Source: Anadara kagoshimensis (taxonomy: Eukaryota > Mollusca > Bivalvia > Arcoida > Arcidae). Taken from it: a stretch of DNA of 64,000 nt. The notes below the pieces were generated by a model. That model did not search any database and had not been told where the DNA came from. It saw only the letters and a list, made by a program, of their open reading frames with translations. The stretch's first letter is position 1, and each line of letters starts with the position of its first letter. Positions 56,358 to 64,000 of the stretch are shown piece after piece. The translations under genes and the position numbers were made by a program. The stretch spans positions 21,510,057 through 21,574,056 of the forward strand of contig CM037871.1 in assembly GCA_021292105.1 (NCBI GenBank), in the 5' to 3' direction.

Positions 56358-59300
56358 GTATCTGAACAATGTTTTGATTGGAGATATTCATCTAGACGAC
56401 TGTCATAAAATTTAGATTGAAGGGTATACCTTTTATTCTTTACAAACAAAAAAGATGTTAGAGTATTTCTTCAAAAAAAGATCCATAAATAATATTTCCA
56501 TAGAAGACTACCCATTGAATGAATGGATTCTCCTATATGAATATTTCTAATGAAAGGTCAAGCGGACATGTCAATGCTGTTTGCCTATAATAAGAATAAA
56601 TTATGATTAAATTTCAATTTGATGCTTGATGATTTTAAATACATAGGTTAATACAATAGAATAATACAAAATCTTTAACTCAACTTTCTCAACTTTATAC
56701 AAGGGTTACATTACATCTTTTAAGAACATGGAAAGAAAATGATTTTGACATAATTATTTGATGACCAGTAACCATATTATCCAGATAGTTTATTCTATCA
56801 GGAATTATTTATCATCATTTCTCTAGGTTGACGCCATTAGTAAGCCTTAAGTTTGTATGTGTACATTTCCATTTTGCTTTCTTAACTTTCTTAACTTTCT
56901 TGTTCCAGATGCGCAAATGTAGATTGTGTAAATTCTTTCTGAAGACACTAGTGCAATACTTCATTGTTACTATACATGTACAAGGTGCAAATTATAATAT
57001 TTCCTAATTGATATTATCTGTTAATATGTAGGTTGCTTTGGACGTTCATCTGGAATTTTACAGTTGGAGTTAGAAAAAAGTTTTGGACAGTCTACTTCAG
57101 TTACTGCATCATTATTTTCAACAATAACGGCTCTACAAATGCTTCTAGGTATGTCTGATATTTCCAATTGAATTAAACAATATTTTAATGAAAAAATAAT
57201 GCATATGCATAAATAAATTAATTACTATTAAATAATAATTCATTTTTTATTTTGGGGACAATTTGTTATATTGTTGGTGAAATACGAAGCAAATGTAAAA
57301 ATTACAATACTTTTGATACGTATGTCTGTATAAAATTACTTTCAACTTATTTGCACCCAAATGCTTCTTTCATTCTAAATTTTGATTACACACGTGACGA
57401 GTCTAGCTTACAATTAGGTAGCAGCCAGTTAAACTTTCTTAATTGAAGTTCACAAAATTGCCAGTTCCAAAGTTTTTACTTTACTTTGGGGTTTTGATTT
57501 GGACATGAGCTTCTGTGTTTGTTTGTTTGTTTGTATTGTTGGTTCATCTATCGTCATACAAATGAGACCGTCCTATATGCATTTGATAATGTCGTTTTGT
57601 TTCAATTTTTATCGCATAATGCAAACGGAAGATTTTTCCATATTTATTTTGATGATTTGAAATATTTTTATTTTTTTTTTTTTTTTTTTTTTTTTTTTGA
57701 AAATACAAATACATGCATTTTGCAGATACCGTAATGTTTAATGTTTCAAATTTTAATGTATTGCACAAATGAGAGTCCTTTCAACATTATTTTGATAATG
57801 TCGTGGTTTTGTTTTATATTATTATAGGACCTTTTGCTTCTTCTGTCTGCAATAAGTTTTCCTGTCGAACATCTGTTGTTGTTGGTGGAATTATTTTTAC
57901 TATTGGATTATTTATTTCTTCCTTTGTCCCGACTTTATGGTATTTATTTTTCACCTACGGAGTAATGGGAGGTAATGTATATAAAAAACAAATATAATTA
58001 GTCCATGTCCAAATGACAATCCCAAAGTGAAGTAAAACTTTGAAACCGACAAATTAGGTTGAACACTTGAACTTCCATCAGGAAACTGAGGCCGGGTGCC
58101 ACGGAAAACAAAGTACCTCCTGTTTAGCTATCTACACCCGCCACGTGTGTAATCAAAATTGACAGTGAAAAGAACACCATAAAATTTAGAAATTCCTGAT
58201 TGGTGCTTAATTAGCGTCAGATTTCAATAGTTCTGTTTATAATTTCTATGTCGACTAATTTTGCATGGCCTATAATTATCTTAGGATACATATTTCTAAA
58301 GCCAAAAACAAATAAAAATATTCACATGTTCTAACGTCTAACACTGCTGTATTACATTTAGACCTTGTGTAACTTTCGCCCAAACAAATTTATATTCTTT
58401 CGAAAATGTACATATAATTATACAGTATGATTATGTAATTATGTAAATATGTAATTATGTCAATTATTTTATGATTAAAGGCTGCAATATTTCTAAAATT
58501 AAAATCAATTGATGGACAAAATTGTTTTTCATTATTTCAGGTATTGGTGGATCTTTGGCATATGGTCCGTCTGCAATTATTATTGGTCTATATTTCGAAG
58601 ATAAGAGCGGTCTTCCGATGGGCATTGCAAACAGTGGGAGTGGCTGCGGTTCTTTTGTTTTCCCGATACTGGTTGAGCTAATATTTGATAGATATGGTAC
58701 ATCTGGCGCCTTCATTTTACTATCTGGAATTGCATTTAATATTTGCGTTTGTGGAATGTTACTAAGGTATTTTTCATTTTTTGTTTAACCATAGAAAATA
58801 ATTTGCACCACGTTTTAGATAAAATAAATTTTTAGGTAAGTGTCAACCACGTAGTGTCTTCCAATTTGTTTTCTATTTCCCGTTTTGTTTGAAAGGGTTT
58901 TTTACACATTAAATTTTTGTTTCATTATTACATGTGACGGGTGTGTTTAGTTTAAGCAGGTGGTGCTTACCCTTCCTAAACACCCGGCCTCACTTCCTTG
59001 GTAGAAGTTCGGTGTTTTACTTTTGTCAGTTTCACTTATTTTCAATTATTCAGTTTTTACTTTATTTTTGATTACCCCGGGCTTGCCCTTTAATTAGGCC
59101 TTCGTTTTCTTTGGGTGTTTTGCACATCGCGGATTCACTGAAAAGCTATCATTGTTATAATTAAAGAGGTGGTAAACATGTATTTAACAATAGCAATTTT
59201 GCTTTAAAAAAAGGACCAATTGTTCGAATAAATTGATGTCTTTGTTATATTTTATGTTTAGGCCTGTAAATAAACTATCACAATTAAAGTCCCAGTATCA

Positions 59301-60850
59301 GCATTCTAACAGTAAAGACAAAGACAAAGATCATAAAAAGAAGATATTCAACATCCAAGTACTGAAAAATCCATTCTTTTCATTATTTTGTGTGGCAATG
59401 ATGTTTGCCACTGCAAATAGAGTTTTTCACTATATTCCATCAATGGCCGTTAAAAAGCAAATTTCTACAATTGAAGCAGCTTCATTGTTGTCTATTGAAG
59501 GGATTACAGAAACGATAGCTCATATTGGATCAGGTTTTCTGTTGGATTTGAAGTATTTAAGAAGGCATCGTCTTCTCATTTTTACATTGTTGTTATTCGG
59601 AATTGGCTATTTTGTTGGCATTTTCATTTGCCCATATGGAGACTTTCATTACATTTGCCATTGTTATTGGTCTATGGGATACTAACTGGTATTCTTGGTT
59701 CTCAAAAAAAATGTGGTTTAGTAGATATAGTTGGCGTTGAGAACCTTTCTGAGGGAAATGGAATAATGACTTTCTTCAGAGGAGTTGGTGTATTGGTTGG
59801 ACCGCCGCTAGCAGGTAAGTTTGTCTTATAGGACTCAAACTAAACACAAAAATACTGATCCATGTCCAAACCACAATCTAAACAGCAAAGCGAAACATTT
59901 GAAAACTGGCAAATCAAAGTAAACACGTGAACGTCCACCAGGGAAATGAATCCGGGTGTTCTGGGCCGGGAGGTTAAGCATCTCCTATCTAGCTACCTAC
60001 ACCCGCCACGTGGGTAATCAAAGTTGGAAAAGGAAGGAACATGGAACTCTGGGACGTCAAATATATCCAGTATAATTCTTGATACAGAAACATCATACTT
60101 ATTTTTATTTCAGAACTGAATTTAGCTCACTTTTTGAAGCGTTAAATTGTCCTGCCTACCAGTTTAATATCAATATTCCTTGCTAGGTCTGGGGTAAAAA
60201 TCCTTCCCGAACACTGACGCTGGAGCAACAAACTGATTTAATATAAGCCATCAATGTGGTCTTAAGCCTGTAGTTTGTTCCTTTCATAGTATGAATTATT
60301 TCTGTTGAAAAAATCATAGAAATCGGATTCAATTTGTACACATCTCGACTATATATTTTTGACATTTTTCTCTGAAATTGATACCAAAGTCAAAGTTCAA
60401 GATCATAACCTAAGCACTTTTTTCAATATTTTTGCTCTCCTTTGATTACGTAATGCTTATTTTATTTCTACTACCTGTATCTAGGCAAGATTTGTCTAGA
60501 AACTATACGATTTACCATGAAGGAGTTGTTGCCCTTGATATGCATAAGTTAGCAATATAACTGAGCCAAAAATATTTTTCTTTTTTCATTTTAGAAGTCC
60601 ACATTCAAATGAAATTACCATCCTTTAAAACGTTTTTTTTTCTTAGAATCATTTCACAGTATAAATATTAATTTATCTTATTACAGGTTATGTGAAGGAT
60701 ATTACAGGGGAGTATAAAACAACAGCATATTTGTCGTCAGCTTTCTCATTGACTGGTGCTTTACTGTTAACTTTTGGAATATGTTTACTCTATCGACGGC
60801 GGCAAACTGAATATAATTTACAAAATGGAAACGATACATTGCCGAAATAA
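56147..60850 (+). CDS. SLC16 / monocarboxylate transporter-like gene, six coding exons, frameshifted exon 5
   Basis: A 12-helix major facilitator transporter of the SLC16 (MCT) family, which moves lactate, pyruvate and similar small solutes, usually with a proton, across the plasma membrane. Coding exons: 56147-56357, 57032-57148, 57828-57971, 58541-58766, 59262-59814, 60687-60850; every junction is GT-AG and the phases agree. Seen in the protein: a Ser/Thr-rich N-terminus (1-50); VAGWRWM (51-57) in place of the family's DGGWGW at helix 1; YFEDKSGLPMGIANSGSGCG (175-194), the helix 5 signature; a basic central loop (KDKDKDHKKK); ITETIAHIGSG (314-324) at the helix 8 site; GNGIMTFF and GPPLAGYVKDITGEYK near the end. 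About 470 residues, normal for the family. Two frameshifts in exon 5 break the frame. The substrate cannot be deduced. A noncoding first exon is likely, since GGTTTCTTTTTTAAG just before the ATG looks like an acceptor. Confidence 0.9.
56505..56575 (-). repeat. Repeat Y fragment in intron 1
   Basis: CCTATATGAATATTTCTAATG then AAAGGTCAAGCGGACATG is the inverted counterpart of 32743-32800. The rest of intron 1 (56358-57031) shows nothing. Confidence 0.7.
57032..57148 (+). CDS. MCT-like gene, coding exon 2
   Basis: 117 bases, phase 1 at both ends. Encodes CFGRSSGILQLELEKSFGQS then TSVTASLFSTITALQMLLG: end of helix 1, first loop and helix 2. Arg at position 75 (FGRS) stands where MCT1 has Lys38 (FPKS). 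Acceptor ATGTAG|G, donor CTAG|GTATGT. Confidence 0.9.
57365..57525 (+). mobile_element. RT1 tail fragment in intron 2
   Basis: AATTTTGATTACACACGTGACG, then GCCAGTTCCAAAGTTTTTACT, GATTTGGACATGAGC. Heavily diverged; the CCGGAGCACCCGG block is lost. Confidence 0.7.
57671..57698. repeat. Poly-T tract in intron 2
   Basis: About 28 thymines, unrelated to the acceptor at 57827. Confidence 0.9.
57828..57971 (+). CDS. MCT-like gene, coding exon 3
   Basis: 144 bases, phase 1 at both ends. Encodes PFASSVCNKFSCRTSVVVGG then IIFTIGLFISSFVPTLWYLF and FTYGVMG: helices 3 and 4 with the short Arg-containing loop between helix 2 and 3. Donor GGAG|GTAATG. Confidence 0.9.
58003..58180 (-). mobile_element. RT1 tail fragment in intron 3
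   Basis: CATGTCCAAATGACAATCCC, GAAACCGACAAATTAGGTTGA, CCTCCTGTTTAGCTATCTAC and CACCCGCCACGTGTGTAATC in reverse-strand RT1 order. Confidence 0.82.
58541..58766 (+). CDS. MCT-like gene, coding exon 4
   Basis: 226 bases, entering in phase 1 and leaving in phase 2. Encodes helix 4 end, helix 5 with the SLC16 signature (YFEDKSGLPMGIANSGSG) and helix 6 (SGAFILLSGIAFNICVCGML). Acceptor TATTTCAG|G, donor CTAAG|GTATTT. Confidence 0.92.
58915..59085 (+). mobile_element. RT1 tail fragment in intron 4
   Basis: TTACATGTGACGGGTGTG, GGTGGTGCTTACCCTTCC, AACACCCGGCCTCACTTCC, TTGGTAGAAGTTCGGTG. The last part is degraded. Confidence 0.78.
59262..59814 (+). CDS. MCT-like gene, coding exon 5 (two frameshifts)
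   Basis: 553 bases. Frame 1 runs from PVNKLSQLKSQ to GYFVGIFICPY; near 59634-59638 the homology moves to the next frame (METFITFAIVIGL); near 59673-59676 it moves again (YGILTGILGSQKKCGLVDI to MTFFRGVGVLVGPPLAG). Adding two bases at each point would give helices 7-11 in one frame. At the helix 8 site His320 (CAT, 59521-59523) stands where MCT1 has the substrate-coupling Arg306, and Glu316 where it has Asp302. Confidence 0.88.
59855..60110 (-). mobile_element. RT1 tail fragment in intron 5
   Basis: CATGTCCAAACCACAATCTA, GTCCACCAGGGAAATGAATCC, CTACACCCGCCACGTGGGTAA, GACGTCAAATATATCCAGTAT, GAAACATCATACTTATT. The best preserved of the four intronic pieces. Confidence 0.83.
60687..60850 (+). CDS. 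MCT-like gene, coding exon 6 with stop
   Basis: Encodes YVKDITGEYKTTAYLSSAFS then LTGALLLTFGICLLYRRRQT and a short polar tail ending NDTLPK: helix 12 and the cytosolic C-terminus. Acceptor TTATTACAG|G. The stop TAA is 60848-60850; an AATAAA at 60846-60851 overlaps it and may not be the real polyadenylation signal. Confidence 0.9.
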
Positions 60851-61015
60851 AATACTAATTTTTTGGCTTTGTTTTCATTTGTTTGATATCGTAATATATT
60901 GTTTATATTTAAACTTACAAATGTGCTGTCCATTGATATTTTAACCCATCTACCCACCTATCCGCACCCTAGTTAAACAGTAAGCAACTTGTTTTTTTGT
61001 TTGTTTTTTTTTTTT

Positions 61016-61064
61016 TTTTAATTTAATCATATAATACATTTATAAAAATGATATATAACACTAA
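61016..61064. mobile_element. Family C remnant
   Basis: TAATTTAATCATATAATACA then AAAAATGATATATAACAC; the left outer arm is replaced by a T-run. Confidence 0.5.
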
Positions 61065-61227
61065 GTATTAATTTTCAAAGGTAAGGGTGTCTAGATATTT
61101 TTGTGGGTAACTTGAAGGCGCGAAGTAGACATATATAGAGGCAGTCGATTCTGCCATGGCGAAGGAACGTGAAGAAAACTACCAGCTACCTCAGCGAGCG
61201 AAATGACAAACTTCTTCACATAATTAG

Positions 61228-61360
61228 GATCTGCCCGATTGCCACTCGAACCTCAGAAGCTTTATAGCGGCTGTTATCGATCTCTCGGTAACTTTTTTGT
61301 AACAAGCGTATCATTATTGTCTATCTGTCGGCAGTTTTTCGTCACTGGCTCCCTCAGTCA
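61228..61360. mobile_element. Family A interior remnant
   Basis: CGGCTGTTATCGATCTCTCGG, then TATCTGTCGGCAGTTTTTCG and TCACTGGCT. No terminus found. Confidence 0.5.
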
Positions 61361-61427
61361 CTTCGGAAGCACTTAATATGCTTTCTTAAGTCTTTGTAAG
61401 TAACAGTCGTATGCTCTTACCTAAAAA

Positions 61428-61770
61428 GAACCACTGCGGTAGCTCAGTTGGTAGAGTGCTCCCTCCGTAAGTGGGAGGTCGTGGGTTCGATCCCCGGTCG
61501 GGTCTGACCCAAGACTTGAAAGTGGGTAGTGACTGTTCTTTCGCCAAGCACTCGGCATTACGTAATGAAAGTCACGGTTCTTTCGGATGGGAACTTAAAA
61601 TAAACGAGGTCCCGTGTCACGGTGGGCTTGGTACGCTAGAGAACCCTGCTGTGTAATGCCATCAGCCCAACGCACAGGCAAAATTTCTGCACCTTCGCCT
61701 ATAGCTGGCGACGTCTCGATATAAGTGAAATATCCTTGACTGGGACGTTAAACACCATTTCTCAACTCAA
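61428..61770 (+). mobile_element. SINE1, full length, with 14-bp target duplication
   Basis: Near-consensus copy: CCACTGCGGTAGCTCAGTTG head, GTGGGTTCGATCCCCGG B box, tail CTCAACTCAA. CTCTTACCTAAAAA lies on both sides (61414-61427, 61771-61784), so this insertion is young. It lies about 580 bases after the transporter's stop codon. Confidence 0.95.
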
Positions 61771-61784
61771 CTCTTACCTAAAAA

Positions 61785-62739
61785 CATCGTGGGAACCTAC
61801 GTTCCTAATTATAATTATTGTTCGTCTTTTATACTCAGAGACAGTCCTTAACTAAAATTGATATATTATCATTTGGTTTATCATAAAATAACCACAATAT
61901 TTGTGTTTAAAAACAAAAATACTAACAAGGAAAAATACATGAAAAATTGAAATCATTACATCAATTTCAGTATATAGAGAAAAAATCAGCAAATTTACAA
62001 ATAGTGCGAGTAGACCAAGAACTAAAACACCCGTTATGGGCCCCATGTTCTAAAACATTGATATTCACGCCTATATCATTGACTTTATCAGTTTGTTGAC
62101 TTTCAAATAGGGTGTCCTAAACTTCAAAACTAAATACTTCACGTTATCTGGGAATAGATATTCTTTTCCATGACTTTGTCTAAATAGATGCCAATAACAA
62201 GTGTGATATAAGTAGTTTACATTGTAATTGATTACTTTGGTTGAACGTTTTAATATATGCATATGGGGTAACCAAATTTTAGAATTTTAGTGCAAAATTT
62301 AGGACCATAACGGAAAAGGTAAAAATAAATATATTTTATATGCTCTTTTTGTTTTCAAATCAAAATATGCATGTTTGGTTTCAAAATTTAGTAAGTATAA
62401 AAGTTATTTATAAAAACGACTGTCTCTAAACATTAACAATGAACAATATTCGCGAAGTCGCTGTACAACATGCCCTGAATTTACTAATCATGGAGTGGGA
62501 CTAATTCTACTTTAGTTGGTTGCAACTTATAATAGTAGTAATAGCATTACAATCATCTTATAACCAAACAGCCAGATTTAATAAATAGAAAATCTTACAT
62601 TTTTGTTTATAATATTTTATGCAACGTGCTTTGGCGAGTTGCAGAAATAAATTATTCAACGAGTTCAATAAATTCAATATTACATAAACACGAATGTATG
62701 ATACTATCATATAATCAATAAAAAAATTGTGAAGAGCTG
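61785..62739. other. Spacer, no gene seen
   Basis: Three reverse frames of 63-72 codons show no motif and are not called. Confidence 0.45.
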
Positions 62740-63497
62740 ATGGACACAGAAGTCCTTGGTAACCAGCGCGTGACATTCCTATATGTGTCCGCGCTATGAC
62801 GTCAACTGTTGATTGTTTTAAGTTTTTTGTTTTTCATGAGGTGATGAAGAGAATGAGAAATCCGCAAATTTAATGAAAGACTTCTTTTTTTGTCAGTTTT
62901 CATGAGGTGATGAAGAGAATGAGAAATCCGCAAATTTAATGAAAGACGAAAAACTCAATTTCATTTTTTATATTTGCAATTCATCGACAATTGACTGTTA
63001 CCTAAAATTAAAGTTGGTTAAATAATCAATGTATCTTTTTTTGACACGTAGCGGCTGCATGAACAAAATCGTGGGAACAGCAAGTTTACCTGAATCTTTA
63101 ATGACAAGTGTCGTTGTTTGGCGGACAAAAAATCCCTTCAAAGTATTTAAAATAAGTAAGAAAAATGAATAAAACTAGATTTTGGCTAGTATAATTTTAA
63201 TAATAATTTTATTGTAAAATGTAAACAAAACACGTGTTACTTAATACAAGTACACATTATGTATTCATGCGCCATTGATAAAAAAAACAGGTCAACATTA
63301 GGTCATCAAGGTCACGCGAATACCCCGTTGCCTTCATGCACAGGTGAAGGCAATCAGTCGTTAAAGCTTCATTTAAGGAGTGTTAATCAGATTGTAAATA
63401 TTCATTGAACAGTGTGTCTGAAACGATCAACAGTCGACGTCATAGCGCGCGCGTATTGACATGTCTGACACGCGCTGGTTACCAAGGTCCGTGACGG
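62740..63497. mobile_element. Foldback element, ~758 bp
   Basis: The arms pair over about 75 bases: GTCCTTGGTAACCAGCGCGT, then GCGCTATGACGTCAACTGTTGAT at 62752-62812 and the complement ATCAACAGTCGACGTCATAGCGC, then ACGCGCTGGTTACCAAGG at 63427-63490. Each arm contains ATGACGTC / GACGTCAT. Interior non-coding, holding the direct repeats at 62831. Confidence 0.87.
62831..62947 (+). repeat. 51-bp direct repeat, 66-bp period
   Basis: TTTTCATGAGGTGATGAAGA through AATTTAATGAAAGAC occurs without mismatch at 62831-62881 and 62897-62947, separated by 15 mostly T bases. Confidence 0.93.
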
Positions 63498-63634
63498 AAA
63501 ATGATATTACACGTGTGTAATATGTTATTACATGACTTTTATTTTATATAATATAGGGAAGATATCCTAAGACTCTACGTGAATTTATCCCAATTTTAAT
63601 TTGTACGTCTTAAATAAAACAATGCATAAACAGA

Positions 63635-63817
63635 TACTGTAAACGTATTATTTTCGCAGTGTACTAATTTTTGCTTATTTCGCGGTCGTTTGTTTTGCGC
63701 GATAATTAATATCGAGCGAAAATTATTTTATGCATATTGTGTTAAAGTTCATGTTTCAAAAACTCGAATATTTGTCTAAATTCATAAAGCGCGAAAATAA
63801 ATACACGCTATATTATA
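63635..63817. mobile_element. Family D element, copy 2
   Basis: Left TACTGTAAACGTATTATTTTCGC, right arm AAAGCGCGAAAATAAATACACG. Its right end runs into the family A terminus at 63818, sharing TACAGTA. Confidence 0.7.
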
Positions 63818-64000
63818 TACAGTACAGGCCTGTCGAAAGTTTAATACCGAGATAACGAAGAGGAGTCGAAACTGGATTGATGTAGATCGTCAGTGGCTGA
63901 AAAGCTGCACATGGAGAGATGGATAGCAGCTGCAGAAAACAGTCGAACTTCCAATAATGAGAAGCCGAAATAACCTGCCTGTTTGGCAAATATTTCTTAA
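63818..64000. mobile_element. Family A element, cut by window end
   Basis: TACAGTACAGGCCTGTCGAA, then AGTTTAATACCGAGATAACGA; interior blocks GAAAAGCTGCA and GATAGCAGCTGC. The right end lies beyond the window or is lost. Confidence 0.83.

Noticed and set aside
61428-61502. tRNA genes at SINE1 heads (also 7591, 12039, 17742, 46795)
   Set aside because: The heads keep A and B boxes but lack paired acceptor stems and continue into a constant non-tRNA body; they are SINE promoters.

Overview
The window looks like a stretch of a bivalve mollusc nuclear genome. It is strongly AT-rich and eukaryotic: the one protein gene I recognise is split by GT-AG introns, and the rest is packed with short interspersed elements, miniature inverted-repeat elements and microsatellites. 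The bivalve assignment is inference. It rests on the tRNA-derived SINE with a (CTCAA)n tail and on the style of the YVDD reverse-transcriptase remnants, both of which recall molluscan repeats. I cannot name a species.

Only one recognisable host gene is present, at 56147-60850 on the + strand. It is a six-coding-exon member of the SLC16 / monocarboxylate transporter (MCT) family of the major facilitator superfamily. All five introns have GT-AG ends and phases that join correctly. Exon 5 as given carries two frameshifts about 40 bases apart, each explained by loss of two bases at a TATATGG-like site. The gene is therefore either decaying or misassembled there.

The other ~59 kb contains no supportable host gene. 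1-24 kb is AT-rich spacer studded with (i) a tRNA-derived SINE, here SINE1, several copies with clear target-site duplications; (ii) an inverted-repeat element, family A, with termini like CAGTACAGACCTGTC, about 16 copies or remnants in the window; (iii) family B (termini CCGGTTTCACAATCATTCC); (iv) family C, 45-120 bp hairpins built on TGTCATATACCA; (v) family D (TACTGTAAACG / TTTATTTTCGCG termini); and (vi) an RTE/CR1-type LINE tail at 14.1 kb. 24-38 kb adds a tandem duplication with an insertion in one copy, minisatellites, microsatellites and head-to-head retroelement tails. 38-46 kb has two foldback elements (38504-39110 and 45254-45958). 46-56 kb is mostly empty spacer plus fragments of one retroelement, here RT1, whose best copy at 49160-50005 retains a YVDD motif. 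61-64 kb holds another SINE, a third foldback element and more miniature elements.

RT1 3' fragments also lie in introns 2, 3, 4 and 5 of the transporter, in alternating orientation. The most useful biology here is the insertion history: several elements are nested, and the sister copies preserve the empty sites. I found no convincing new biochemical system.
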